From Siphonodentalium dalli (taxonomy: Eukaryota > Mollusca > Scaphopoda > Gadilida > Siphonodentaliidae), in assembly GCA_032622095.1 (NCBI GenBank), contig CP136063.1, forward strand, positions 271,119,426-271,183,425: DNA of 64,000 nucleotides, written 5' to 3'. Within the stretch, counting starts at the first letter, position 1, and every line of letters starts with the position of its first letter. The position numbers and the translations under genes are program-made. A model generated the notes under the pieces. It had not been told where the DNA came from, searched no databases, and saw only the letters and a program-made list of their open reading frames with translations. This document shows positions 20,715-33,852 of the stretch, piece by piece.

Positions 20715-21828
20715 GTATTGTTTTATTACCATACTGCCTTTGTAGGTGCTTATGCAAATAAATCATATTGAATGAACATAATTTGCATAGTAGGGCTATA
20801 ATATAAACACAATTAAATTAGAAAATGGGATTTGACAGAGATGTCCACATTGAATGTGCAACTGCACACCTTGAACCATACCAAATATCCAAGTCTATGA
20901 AATTCCTTTGCACCCCATCGCACTTGGGTTGAAAATTTCCACCTATCTCAAGCTTTACCGCTGTTGTAAATTTACAAACTGATATAATCCCTATGTTTGG
21001 ACATTTTCAAACTGATAACCAAAAGTCAGTTAAAGTAGGAAAATGTTCAACTTTTGGCCTAAAACAACAAATTGCACTGAATCATGCCAAATTCAACGCA
21101 ACTTTGATTTAATATTTTGACAAAACACGCTGACGTCATGATAATAAAAATATTTAAAATAAAAGAAAACATAAATAATAATTAGAAGTAGAATAGCAAT
21201 GGTGTCTTCGAATCCATGCCTGATCGACAGTGCAAGTGTCTTTTGTGTGGCAGCAACTTTTGATATGACAAAAATAGCGATTACACTCAGGTGGTTGAAT
21301 GCAATATTGCCTCTTTTTCTTCTCTGAACTGAGTTTATCCTCTGGACTAGCTGAAGTTGATGGGGGGGGGGGGGGTAAACTATTACTATTAATTGTTAGT
21401 TGTGATAAAATGATGCAAATTTATATTTCAGGTTCTGACATTTCACGTGGTAAGGATTGAGGCCCATTTCAGAGGCAGGAGGGGATGTGTGGCATAACTT
21501 CTAAAATAACAAAATGAAAATCAGCCAACCCCAGCTTCACCAGCTCCAATGAAGATTTTTCTCAGTTTCTATATAAGACTGTGACATTGGTCAAGACAGA
21601 TCAATGGTTGCAAAGACACAGTTAAAGAAAAAAATGAGAACAAAACTTTCTCAAGAGAAGACACCACCTAAGGCTGTGTAAAAGACAAAGTTATGATTCA
21701 TCCTTCTCCTATACCCCACTTCAATGCAAAGGATTTGCAAAGTTTGTTGCGAGATATAGAAATTAGTTCTGTCGGTCTTGTGCATATGTCTGTTAGGAAA
21801 TATTTTGCTCTATTTTGTTTAGGTGCAA
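20715..21828. other. intergenic, poly-G tract
   Basis: A 14-base G run at about 21362-21375 is the only striking feature. Confidence 0.4.
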
Positions 21829-23835
21829 TTTTTAGCTCAACTTGCCAAAGTAAAATGTAAGCAATTGCCATGGGATGGCGTTTGTCAGAGCGTGTATCCG
21901 TCCATCTGTCAACAATTTCCCTACAGGTCACAGCTCTCATCCGATCATCACCAACTTCATAAGGATCTTTGGAGTGACCTCTACATGGGAGCCATGAATG
22001 TTTCCCGAAATTCGTTTAAAACAGCCATCTTAGATTTCAAATTTGAATTCATCGGCACACCTTTTAGTCGGTATTTATTGGAAAAATGTTTTGAAAATTT
22101 ACAGCCATGTTTAAGGTCACCTCTGGGTGGTGGCTATCAAAATTGAATGAATTTTTATGAAAAACATAGCTGCTGGCAGCCATCTTAGATTTTACTCTTT
22201 GCATGACTAAATTCTTTGGCGCCCTACAGTAGGCTAGAGATCACATCCATAATCCATTCGTCACCAAAATTCATATGAACCACTAGATAAAGAGTCAATA
22301 AATTTAGTTGAAAAACATGGCCACAAGTGGCCATTTTGGATTTTATTCTTTGCATAACTAATTCTCTACAGACCACATCCCTCATTGTCACTAGATGGGA
22401 GCCATCGAATATTTTCAAAATTTTGTTAAAAACAAACATACGGCCATCTTGGTTTTCACAAATTAATACATCGGCACACCCTGCAGCGGACGTTTATTGG
22501 AGAAATGTTCAAAAAATTTACAGGCATTTCACAATCACTTCTGGATGGCAGCTCTTGAATTTGAACAATATTCAAAAAACTGCCGGCAGCCATCTTGGAT
22601 TTTACTCTTTGCATCACTAACTAGAATGCACTCAGAGAGATGCCAACGTGCGCAAAAATGTAATAAACAATAATTAAAAAAATAATTTCACTGTATTTTA
22701 ATTAATTTATTTAATTTAATTTAATGTTAGCAAAAAAAACAATTACCATTTCTCATTTCATCACAGATAAAAGGCAATTTACTATATTAATCATTTAAGT
22801 AATTAAAACCAATTCAATGTTGCCGAAAGGATGAGACTTTAATATCGATTACATTTTTTTCAGCGGCATATTTTCATTTTCATTTTCCGATAGTCAAAGT
22901 TGACCAAAGGAGCAATTATAAGAAATAATTAATACCATTTGTGTAAATATTGATAGCAGCCAATATGCAACAATAAATATCAATAATTAATCAATAATTA
23001 ATCAATAACGATCATTTTATGTAATAATAAACTCTTCAAACGGTGTTTGTGTCAACAAATGCGTTGTGTTTGTGTTACGTCATTCGTCGTATTTGACCTG
23101 GGACTCGGCTGAAGGTTAGGCTATTCAGCCTATTGCGTCGAATTACGAAATCGCGTTTTGAATGTCTCTCTTTTCCTGCACGATAAAAAGAGATCTTCGC
23201 ACGAACCAAAAAATGATAAAACTTCCCAATTATACGTAAAAATACCCAAAATGAAGGAGTCTATGTAGGTTCCGAAGGAGCCTATAGACTTTTTGATGTA
23301 GAGTTCTGATGGAGAAAATGTAGGTCAATCTATTTTTGTCATAACTCTGACGTATTTTGACCTGGGAGAAAAAATCGAAATCGAGGCTCACTATACGAGC
23401 ATGCCAGTTTTAAATATAGAACAGGGAATCCCGACAAATGGCGATATCGGCGACAAACAAATAATCGAAAACAACACATAAAATAAACATAGCAGAAACG
23501 CGGCACAGTACAAATGTCAGAACGCCACGATCGAGGTTTTACGTCGTTTTTGGTGACGTCATGGAGTGAAACGGAGTAGGATGACACCAAGCTACGTACG
23601 AATCTGTCTGGTCGCCATACTGTTGCGCGAGCGCACGTAAATACCTTGTCATGCCCTTGACTGACAACATAATGTTTGTTCTCATTGATCCCAAACTTCA
23701 TAAGGTGCTTCGGGTTGACCTCTGGTAAACGCTACTTAAAAATAACAACTTTCCGCATTCCTTATATCTCCATTGGCTGTAATGTATGAATTATCACCTC
23801 TCCAGGTTGAGCTACAGTGTCATTGACACTTTCAT
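21829..23835 (+). mobile_element. HINE-like family B, copy 1 (interrupted)
   Basis: The 5' end is TTTTTAGCTCAACTTG with 'gcaattgccatgggatggcg'. The core has units of about 165 bp ('gccatcttggattttactctttgcat', 'catgggagccat'). The 3' end has AGGTTGAGCTACAGTGTCAT with the hairpin AGTGTCA/TGACACT and TTCATT. Family B core sequence is lost between about 22630 and 23640 and resumes afterwards, implying an insertion or replacement of about 1 kb. Confidence 0.7.
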
Positions 23836-24887
23836 TATTAAAGATACATAATAGCAACCACCCCAGTGGGTGTTTATACCTAAATGCATGTGAATTATGA
23901 CGTCATATAATTTTTCTATATTTCTATACCAAGAGTGAAAATAGCGTGTATGCTTTTTTGTAAATTTCACACGTGACTTCCGGGAGGTTACTGCGCAGAA
24001 TCCAGCAGAAACTGATCGAAGAATTACGTTTTCTTCACTTCAACTTCAACACAATCGACTGTCAGTAACGGTGTTCTGAGTTAGGAGAGCAGCGTGCTCC
24101 GAAGACAACCGAGACGGAGGAATTTACATACAAGTACAACAACAACAACAACGATTGCCGATGATCACTTTTTAATTGTCCTCACTGAGTCATTCAGAGA
24201 CTCAATCAAATAATAGATTAATCGAGGATTAATCACAACCTTTCTAGTATGATAACATGGCATTCGGTAAAATATTACCGTGGCACAGTCAGCTGACAGT
24301 TTGTGATTAGCCATCTCGATTGTAAACAAATCTTCTACTCGAAATTTGTAAATTAAAAAAACAAATCAAATGTGCATGTGCGATAATCAATATCATCCAT
24401 GACCCAACCCGGACACACATACCAAATCGCATTCACATCCACTGAGAAACAACGAAGAAGTGCGACATTACACTTTTATTTAGAGTCGGTCGGCGTAGAC
24501 AAACACTTTATATACACCGATTTCTCCACTACAAGGTCAAGGCCCACATGTCACGAAATTGAAAAATCAACGTGTGATTGATCTGTGTTTCATGTAATTT
24601 GCAACAATGAATGTTGTTTTGAGGATTTTATGGATTATTGTGTACCACAGATACACGAAGATTAGGCAATTCAATGTTAAGTGTATTCAATTTCATGACA
24701 TCATGTGTAAACTGTGTTTGTGACATGATTATTGCACTTTCACTTTCGACAGGAGCTTGGAGGCATTGTTGAATTTGTTCTCTAATCATCAAAGGTTGCA
24801 CAGGTATTTGCTTATCATTAATTTAATCATTTGATTTAGGACTGAAAAAGAATTGTTTCTGTTTTCAAATTGAAAAGATCAATCGTA
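23836..24887. other. intergenic, no feature seen
   Basis: Short ORFs (24399-24581) are unsupported. A GC-richer patch at 23985-24130 could be a promoter or 5' exon, but nothing proves it. Confidence 0.35.
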
Positions 24888-25276
24888 CTGCCCTGCTGGA
24901 CAAAACAAGTGTCCATTGGCACCGCGGTGTGTTTGGCGTTCGGCGGCGGTTTCAGAGTTTGTAACTGCAGTTGAGCACCGCGGCCGAGCGGCAAGTACAC
25001 CATGGCCGACCGTCAAGTACACATGTACACCATGGCCGAAAAGCAACTACAATGGGGCCGAATGGCATTTACACCGTGGTTAGATTTCTGGTTTATATTG
25101 TCTTTTTTCAGTTTAATGAATGCACACAGCGGCAACTACACCATGGTCGAATGGCAAATACACCGCGGCCCAATTGTAGTTAGCTGGTGGAGCCGCTGTG
25201 TAGTTGCATTTCGGCCGCAGTGGCAATGCTAAGCGCACCGTGGTTAAGTGGACACTTATTTTGCCCAGCAGGGTAG
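24888..25276. mobile_element. TA-flanked MITE with CCGCGG/CCATGG repeats
   Basis: Inverted ends CTGCCCTGCTGGACAAAACA and its partner ending at 25276 match over about 40 bp with a few differences and are flanked by TA. Inside, 'caactacaccatggccga'-type units recur with the palindromes CCGCGG and CCATGG. No transposase. Confidence 0.65.
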
Positions 25277-26134
25277 TACATGTCACACGTAACATGTGTA
25301 TTCAGTTCAAATTCATACAGATATCTTTCAGACTTTCATGTTTACAAAATGTAGGCGCGCATAGTCCCGCTCGCTGGTTTTTGGCCAGCCGCGCGGTTTC
25401 TATCAAGATAAAATAAACAGCGTAAATACATTCATAAATGTTGCGTAAATTGAATTAGTTTACTCACGATGGATGTCCATTATTATGAAAGTTTCCTCAA
25501 TAATATCCTAATAGTATACATGTAGAATAATGATCATATTAAGAATGCGTTATTTTCCGCAAAACACTTTGTGTGAGCGGAGCGTTTGTATATATACAGC
25601 ATGTAAATAGTGAGCGATAAGCAAAACACTGTGGTGATTGATTAGGTTGAGAGTGATTCATGGTGACCCATTCAACACCAAAATCGGAGATTTAGCTTAT
25701 TAAATGGCTATACCGGTAATGCGGTATGTTGTAAATAAGTTCATGATTCCACTGAATTGTAGGGGCTATGAATCATTGCTGCCTTATCGTAGCGAAAATT
25801 TGATATAACCCTTTCTTTACTAAATGGATTCTCCCACCAAGTAAAAAAGATTTTATTTGAATGATCTATTATTCATTCAGAGGGGTGTTCAGGAAATGCA
25901 AGCAGATCTATGACAACAGACTAACAGATAATACATACATGTACATGTGTAGAAGGATATCTATTAATTGGTTGGAAATGTTCAGAAAAGTTCAACAAAC
26001 GACTTTATCTGAACACTTTCCACAACATCTACTTGTCAATAAGCATTTAGTAAATGAAGGGTTAATATATGATTCTCAATAGAACTAGAGGTGGGCGGTC
26101 CCCAAGTCTGAATTTAGTGTGGCTGACATTTGCG
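25277..26134. other. intergenic with one dispersed repeat copy
   Basis: 25545-25700 ('gtgagcggagcgtttgtatatatacagca...cattcaacacc') has a diverged direct copy at 28455-28590 and a partial inverted relative at 27840-27960. No gene was recognised. Confidence 0.45.
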
Positions 26135-26190
26135 GAATGAGGTCCCCAGAGGGCTAGCATCACCAAATTCACCCTCTGGGAACCTCATTC
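26135..26190. repeat. hairpin repeat GAATGAGGTCCCCAGAGGG, copy 1
   Basis: 19-base arms (26135-26153 and 26172-26190) pair with one mismatch around an 18-base loop. A second copy at 47384-47470 shares the outer sequence, so this is a dispersed hairpin. Confidence 0.6.
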
Positions 26191-26389
26191 AGCTTAGGCC
26201 TCTCTGTATGCGAGGCATTGGGTCAGATTCCACAGTTGAAGTTGGTGATGTTCAGCCATTAATTACTTTGTTTATGCGATTTAACTTGGATTAAATTAAA
26301 TTTTAATTGGAAATACCCATGATCAGTGTGTTGGTGAACTGCTTGGTGAACTTTCAAGCACCGTACATCTATAAAATGGCTTTGTTGAT
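26191..26389. other. short unassigned stretch
   Basis: No feature other than the left target duplication TTGTTGAT of the hAT derivative (26382-26389). Confidence 0.4.
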
Positions 26390-27498
26390 TAGTGATGAGC
26401 CGATTGTCAAATCTATATAGAGCCTTGTGCCGATTGCCGATTATTTGAGATCACAATCGGCCGATTCCGATTATTGTAATAATTATACCAAAATATGCTA
26501 TATGTGTTATATACTACTTCGATTTGGCAGCAACAACATGCATAATATACCAGTATACATAAGTATACGTTTGGGTAAGTATAAAGGCAGGTATGGGTGG
26601 ATTTGTGAACGAATTCCTGTGTCCTGACAACACATACACATGTTAAATTATGCTCAATTTACCATCGATTTCTGTCTATAAGTCTACTTGTTGACCCAGT
26701 ATTTCCCCTCAAAATGTGCATGCACCTAAAACAACTACCGGTAAGTCAATAGGGGGTCTGAAATCTGGCTACAATCACAGACACAGGTGAGTTTTGGCAT
26801 TCGCCACGATGACAACTCAGAAGAGTGCATGACCGTTGATTTGATTTGAACATATTTATTGTGACCCACTATATACAATATATATTACACAGATTAAATA
26901 TAACAATGATGATATGAGTGTGGGCACAGAGGATCGGAGCACAAGTTGCCGAACTTATCGGAGCTCCTCTCCCCTGGCGTTCAATTGCTAATAAATTCAA
27001 ATATCGGAGATGGTTTTAATTCAGTTGTATTGTAGAAGTTACTGTTTAAGTGTGGCTGTTGGAGTGGCTGTGGTCTCGCAGAATTGGGGTGAGGGAGACT
27101 ATAACGAGAGAATTCTGATAATTATGAGATTAAGAGAAACGTAGATGAGATAAATGATTGTACTGTCTCAAACAGGCGCGCTTTTAACTTTCCGCTGTAG
27201 TATTGTACACCAAATTGTGTGTCAGGTGACATGTACTTCCAGGGGTATAAACCTGTATTATGCAGGACCTGGGTGTATATCATCAAATTTGTGTTAGGTT
27301 GCACTTTCCCCATGTTTACTGGTCATTTATTCAACAAAACATCGTTATATTTAACACAGTTTATTGAAGAAAAACAAGCACCTGATTATTATTTAGACAA
27401 TCGGAAATGACGATGTTGAAAGCCGAGAACCGATTGTCATCCGATGGGCCACAATCGGCCGATTCCGATTTTCGTTTCCGATCATCGGCTCATCACTA
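26390..27498. mobile_element. non-autonomous hAT element with 8-bp duplication
   Basis: Both ends read TAGTGATGAGCCGAT inward (15 bp identical). Perfect 8-bp duplications TTGTTGAT lie at 26382-26389 and 27499-27506, the hAT signature. The subterminal phrase CACAATCGGCCGATTCCGAT occurs once near each end in direct orientation. No transposase reading frame exists in 1,109 bp, so it would need help in trans. Confidence 0.9.
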
Positions 27499-27506
27499 TT
27501 GTTGAT

Positions 27507-29726
27507 GTCAAATGATCCAATATTCCCAATATTCAATAAATTGTGACCTACAAAACTTGAAAATATAAGGGTACATGTAACATAACTTGCTGAATGCTGA
27601 TATAAGCCCAAGTTGCCAGGAAATGATATGGGGGCCATTGGTTCATTTCTTTCACCTTTCATATGCTTCAGAACAACCAAACAGCCCCCATTTCAGGTTT
27701 ACTTTAAAAAGTACCCCCAATAGTCACAAGGGGGTACCCCCCCCCCCCCCCCCCTCACTCAAACCTATCACCTCTGTCCCCAAAAATGTCCCCAAATTAG
27801 CCTAATCTAAAGGCGTGAAATAACGGTGGTATTTCTAACAAAATTTCATATACATGTATATGCAGTGGGGGTCTACTCGGTGTTGAGTGTTTTGCTTATC
27901 GCATACTCTTTACATACATGTAGATGTACTGTTTGTTTACATAAGATGACGTTTGCTTACATACAATGTAACACAAAGTACTAACATAACAACATGCTGA
28001 AATTAATGTGATACATGTATTTATGATTGGTAATATGATAAGAACGTACTACGTTATTCGAAAACTTACTCCATCCAAGGCCATGATATGTAAATATACA
28101 ATTAGATTAGATGAATAATAATTGTACCCACACAGGTTGATACTTTGAAGTATATTCTCAAATCGCATGTGCCGGTTTAAATCAGGTTTCAATGGTACCG
28201 TGTATTTATATTTCACGGACATGTACCGGTATATAACAAATTAACAATTGAATGTACCGGTATGTTCCACGCACTGTTATTGAAAGCATACATATCATTT
28301 GGACATTATTGGTTAAGACATGGATGGCCTTCGTTATAGGTTATAATTTAGGAATACCAGTTACTAAATTATAATACCCTGACCCTGTATGTTGTAAAGA
28401 ATATACTAATATTATATTATAATAGTATAATAATACTACATGTATGATAGTATGAATGCCATATTATCCTCAAAACACACATTGTGTGAGTCGAGCGTTT
28501 GTTTATATACAGCACATAGAGAGTGAGCAATACGAACAACACCGAGGAAATGTGTTTAAGAGACTTATTCGCAGTGACTCATTCAACACCGATATCTTGA
28601 AAGGTGAGGGTTAGCTAGCGCTATACTGATACGTTATAAACAATTTGGTGGAATTTCTAACCAAAGTTCACTTAATGCATGGGGTATATCTGGCAATTAG
28701 TGTTTTGGTTATCTCATACATACTGTTTGTTTACATAACACGGGGTTCATATACATGATTTAGAAATAGCATTTAATACAACTATTAGTTATTTAAGTCA
28801 GGCATTTAGGTTCATTGTACTTGTGTACATCTGGTGGGCTAAGTCCTCATTTTGGAAGATTCGTCAGGACTCTATATATCAGCCATTTATTAACTCTGAA
28901 ATATGTTTGTAAAAGTAAAACATAAAGTGATCCAGACAGACGGATGGAAAAACAAACCAAAGCACTGCCACTGATGGTTATTTAAACCAAATATCCGGCT
29001 ACCACCTTTGACCAAAAAATCTTTACAAAATATGTACCATGCAAATTTCCATTGCGAGCTATTTCTGAATACTGAATAGAACCTGGTATAAAATTGTCTA
29101 CTGTGAGGGTTTACGAGCAGATAATTTAACCCATTCACAATACAAACCGTTCATAACACCATGCATACATGGCCTCAATAGCCCGAAGACGAGTGTGACT
29201 CGCCACACAGTAGTATTTCAACCAGGCTATACTCATGATTCATTCAATGAACTGGATATTGCATGTACACTTCTGCTACAGTGATTGGTACTTGATAGCA
29301 TTATTTGTGCTAATGATATGATATTATATGCATATCGCGATTCAATTTAGTCTTTTAGACTTGGAAAAATTATTGAAATTTCAGCACGCAGTGACGAATG
29401 GTGATCTCGTATAATGATAATTTTGTTTCTCATTTATAATAGCATCCTATTCCATGCCTAAGCTAAAATAAACACTCTGTAACAAATGAATTTGGTACCC
29501 GGAGAAGTTAAAAAAAAAAGGGGCACACGCCACACTATCAGTTCAGAATATGCATTGCATGTACGCAGCAAAACACATTTCAAATAACTTGAATTATAGG
29601 TATAAACGGACTGAAATGTAGAAATTACAGTAAGTTTGCACAACCTTCACCGGAGCAGCATGCAATTTGCCCAAAAGTTCCACAAATAGAGAGCGCCACT
29701 GTGTGGTAGGATTTACATGTCATCAT
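27507..29726. other. intergenic with dispersed repeats and poly-C tract
   Basis: An 18-base C run lies at about 27737-27754. Sequence at 27825-27960 recurs at 28645-28750 in direct orientation. 28455-28590 is a copy of 25545-25700. No gene was recognised. Confidence 0.4.
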
Positions 29727-29735
29727 AACATAAAC

Positions 29736-30822
29736 TAGATCATGCCATGAATCTCTACTAATGCTGACGCCCGTAGAGATCATATTCCACCTGTACAATA
29801 CCCGGGAACTTTTTTTAAGTTTTGACAGGCAACCGTATAAAGTCAAAAAAAAATAACATGGGGAATGTACTTCTTTGTTCATACATGTACATACCTGTGG
29901 CTTAATGATTTATTCATCGGTACGTGAAGTTCCCAGCTCGATATTACAGAATTGCTTTCGCATTATGTCGCTTAGGCCAAAGAAAAAAGATTGTATGTTT
30001 CCGGTAACAGAGCGAAAGGTAGGTAGGGAAATTTTTGTTTTTAATTTTATTTCGATATTTTTTATCCAGCTGCAGAAATATTGAACTACATTGACCGAAG
30101 TGACCAAAAATGCCAACCCGTGTTGTGGGGAAAGTATTACTTGATCAACACAGTGGAAACTGGAAATATACATTAAGGTTGATAAAAAAATCAAATTTCA
30201 AGCTTAGGTGTGTTTTTTATTATTCACATATGTACATGACATGTACATGTAGCACATTTTCATAAATTTGGCTATAAACTTGGTAGGAAATTGATGTCAC
30301 TAACTTTTTATAAGAATTTTACCAATAATACCGCCATTATATATGCTGTACTGTACTTGTATTACGACGACTACATCCCATTGACTGGGGGTAGCCAGTA
30401 CATCCACCGAGCATGCCTGGTTTTTGGAGACAGTAGCTATACCCCTAACTGTTAACATATGTGGTGATATAACCTCTATATATTATTTTTAGGGTCGGTC
30501 GATGTGCGGAAACATAGAATCTTTTTACTTTGGCCTTACGACAATAATTTTCATGACAGGGAATAAAATAAATATTTATCGCGGAATCGGGTCTCAAAAG
30601 TCACGTAAATAATATAATCTCGAGCTTGGAACTTCACTTACTGATGAATAGATCATTAAGCAACAGGTATGAACAAAGTCAAAGAAGCACATTCCCCGCG
30701 TTACTTTATAAGGTTCCCTGTCAAAACTTAAACAAAATTCCTGGAAATTGTAAAGGTGGAATATGTATGATCTCTACGGCGTTCTAGCTTCAGTAGAGAT
30801 TCATGAATCATTGCATGATCTA
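29736..30822. mobile_element. long-TIR element, 9-bp duplication (MULE-like)
   Basis: It starts TAGATCATGCCATGAATCTC and ends with the inverted TAGATCATGC. Imperfect inverted arms extend about 280-320 bp (29736 to about 30012, about 30500 to 30822) around a roughly 490-bp centre. Flanks are AACATAAAC (29727-29735) and GACATAAAC (30823-30831), a 9-bp duplication with one mismatch. Long inverted repeats and 9-bp duplications are typical of Mutator-like elements. It shares its tip with the 239-bp element at 60163. Confidence 0.75.
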
Positions 30823-30831
30823 GACATAAAC

Positions 30832-31976
30832 AATCAGCATCCATCTTACTTCTTCTTACTTGTGTTGATACATGTACCGGGTATGTTATTTGGGACAAGT
30901 GTGTCTCCGTGTATTTATGTATCCTATTTATGTTACTTTCACAAAACTAGCACTAGTAGTATTCACATGATTCAAATTAAACAAAGCGGGATGTATATAC
31001 AAATAGTACAATCCTTCAGTTGAATTCACGTTGTGACAAGTGTAAACTGGTAAATGTGATCACGATTGACGATATTCACCGGAAATCTGGCCATTAATTA
31101 GAATCAGATAATTTTGAACTAACGCCCGCTAAATCCACATTGAAAAGACGAAGTCAGAATAATTCCTCACGTCCAAGATGAAGCCTAATTTCATTTCAAT
31201 TTCAAGGATTTTAATTTTTGTTTTGAGAATTGTCCCAATCGACCTTGTCCTTCACCTTGTTGGAATAACCGGAAATGTGTTTAAGATTTTTTTTCCGGTC
31301 TTCGCTAATGACAACTGTTGTTAAGCTTTGGAGTTGGAAAAGAGACTGTTGTCGTAGTGTTGAGAATTGATAAATTAGACGCATTTTTGCGATTAAATTC
31401 ATTCAGTTGATGACACCTATGATCTAGTTATCTTGCCAAGTTAACTTTCAGTTAATCATTCATTGAATCATGAACGGCAATAACAAAGACTCAGAGTTTG
31501 AAACGGTCAGTTTCAAACACAAACTTGACCAAGTCAGACTCAAACAACGGAAGTCTCAAATCACAGTAAAAGAAGTGTTTTGGTGACATTTTTCGGTCCG
31601 AAACAATATATGAAGTACAATTTTGTATTTAGATCACTCACCTTCTATGTATATAGTTTTCATCTCGTCCTTTTGTTGTGTGATAATAGGTAATTTGTGA
31701 AAATACTAACGCCGAGGTGGTGAGTTCTGTATTTGAACTACAAGGCTTAGCAACAACCATGTCTATGCAGCGTCAAATCTGATTGGTTAAGATAGATAAT
31801 CTGACCAATAGGAAAATCGTTTTTATTGCGCATTTCATTTAAGAGAGCGCCACTTTACGTTACGTTAAGCGCGTGCTCTGATACTATTCTCAGGTAACGT
31901 GAACTATATATAGAACACAATAATACAGCTTCATGGGTATACGGATCTCATGCGCGTTACCGTCATGAAAACTTTC
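30832..31976. other. intergenic, no feature seen
   Basis: No recognisable coding sequence or repeat. Confidence 0.4.
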
Positions 31977-33268
31977 AGATTTCGCTTCGCGAAATCTGAT
32001 TAAGTTTTCTATAAAACATGGCCGCTGGCAGCCATCTTGGATTTCAAAATTAAATCGATTCGCGTGGTCTACAGGTCATACTGTTCGTCTGATTATCATG
32101 AAATTTGTCATGGATGTTAATAATGACAGGCAGATGGGAACGAGCCATTTTGGGGTCGTTCGGCCAAAAAAACATGGCCGCCAGCAGCCATCTTGGATTT
32201 TACTCTTTGCATGACTAAATCCTCTGGCGCGGGCTACAGGTCGTAGCTTTGGTCGGATCTTCATGAAATTTATCATTGGTGTTAACAATGACATGTAGAT
32301 GGGAACGAGCTGTTTTGTGGTCATTCGGCCAACATACATCTTGGATTTTACTCTTTGCTTGACTAAATCCTTCAGCACAGGCTCTAGGTTGTACATTTGG
32401 TCATATCATTATGATATTTGTCATCGCTATTGACATGTAGATGACATGTAGATGTGAACGAGTCATTTTGGGGTAGTTTGACCAAAAAACATTGCCACCA
32501 GCAGCCATCTTTGCATGACTAAATCCTTTAGCACAGGCTACAGGTCCTTACTTTGTTCAGATCATTATGAAATTTGTCATGAATGTTGATGTTGACATGT
32601 GGATGGGAGTGAGTCATTTTGGGGTCATTTGGCCAGAAAACATGGCCGGCAGCGGTCATCTTGGATTTCAAAATTCAATCCATTAGCACGGGCCACAGGT
32701 CGTATCTTTTGTCTGATCATTATTAAATTTGTCATGGATGTTAAAATGGACATGTAGATGGGAAATGAGTAATTTGGGGGTTGTTCGACCAAAAACATGG
32801 CCGCCAGCAGCCATCTTGGATTATACTCTTTGCAATGACTAAATTCTTTGTCAAGGGCTACAAATCGAATCTTTGGTCCAATCATCATGAGATTTGTAAT
32901 GGATGTTAACAATTACATGTAGATGGAAAAAGGTTCATTTTGAATTCAACCAAGAAACCTGGTCGCCAGCAGCCATCTTGTATTTTACTCTTTACATGAC
33001 TAAATCCTTTGACACGGGCTACAGGTCGTATCTTTTGTCGGATCATCATGAAATATGTGAAGGATGTTAACAATGACATGTAAATAGGAAGGAGTCTTTA
33101 TTGTGTCATTTGGCAAAAAAACGATGGCTGTCGCGGCCATCTTGGATTTTAATCTTTGCATAACTAGGCCTTTCAACTTTCCACATTCCTAATCGCTCCA
33201 TTAACTGTAACACATGAAATTATTCCCTTTCCTCATTGAGCTACAGTGTCATTGACACTTTCATAATT
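31977..33268 (+). mobile_element. HINE-like family B, copy 2 (5' replaced)
   Basis: About seven core units of roughly 165 bp ('gccatcttggattttactctttgcatgactaaatcc', 'ggctacaggtcgta', 'gatgttaacaatgacatgtagatggga') end at the family B 3' end TTGAGCTACAGTGTCATTGA with hairpin. The usual TAGCTCAACTT 5' end is missing. The array begins next to a perfect hairpin AGATTTCGC/GCGAAATCT (about 31978-31998). Confidence 0.75.
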
Positions 33269-33380
33269 ACATTTCAGTCAATTCACATTTTCAGCTGCAT
33301 ATACATGTATACCGGTATGTGAACCAATTTCATCATTACAGAAATTGCAAATTCATCGTTGATTCCATCATCTCAACATT
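33269..33380. other. short unassigned stretch
   Basis: No feature recognised. Confidence 0.3.
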
Positions 33381-33790
33381 TCATTAAAGTGAGACTTTAT
33401 GTTCACACATCGATTCATTCAGGCAACATTTTTTTCCATTTCTACACTGGTCATTGCATTGATCGTCTTCAATGGGAATAATCTATAATTATATATGTAT
33501 ATCATTGTTAACTATTAAAGTGACATTTCTCTTCCTCCCAATCGATATTGCATTAAAATGACGCTTCATATTCATTACACTTCATTCAATAATTTCTTTT
33601 TCTACATCACTTATTGCATTGATTGCCTTGAGGTAAGGTAAGCTATGTCCGACTCAAATATTAAAGTGACGCATCATATTCACTACACTTTATTCAATAA
33701 TTTCTTTTTCTACATAGTTTACACGTATTGCATTGATTGCCTGCAGCTAAGGTAATCTATGTCCGACTCAAATACTACAAATATTAGAGG
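33381..33790. repeat. tandem repeat, about 120-bp unit
   Basis: 'attaaagtgacgc.tcatattca.tacactt.attcaataatttctttttctacat...ttgcattgattgcct...taaggtaa.ctatgtccgactcaaat' is repeated twice cleanly (33545-33780), with a degenerate earlier unit from 33381. Confidence 0.7.
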
Positions 33791-33852
33791 CATTCCGTTT
33801 CTAAGGAAACTTCTGCTGTGATATATATATATGTATATATACATACACTGTA

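Noticed and set aside
20174-20745. Several overlapping ORFs sharing the peptide MREAGVARARR on both strands
   Set aside because: They are produced by a 122-bp tandem repeat rich in CpG; the unit length is not a multiple of 3, so the same peptide appears in every frame.
23339-23701. 120-codon minus-strand ORF
   Set aside because: It overlaps a repeat element and has no recognisable domain.
26083-26100. TAGAGGTGGGCGGTCCCC as a hAT left end
   Set aside because: No inverted partner or 8-bp duplication found nearby.
32076-32912. Minus-strand ORFs in family B cores
   Set aside because: They are repeat artefacts recurring with the roughly 165-bp unit, diverging without coding constraint.
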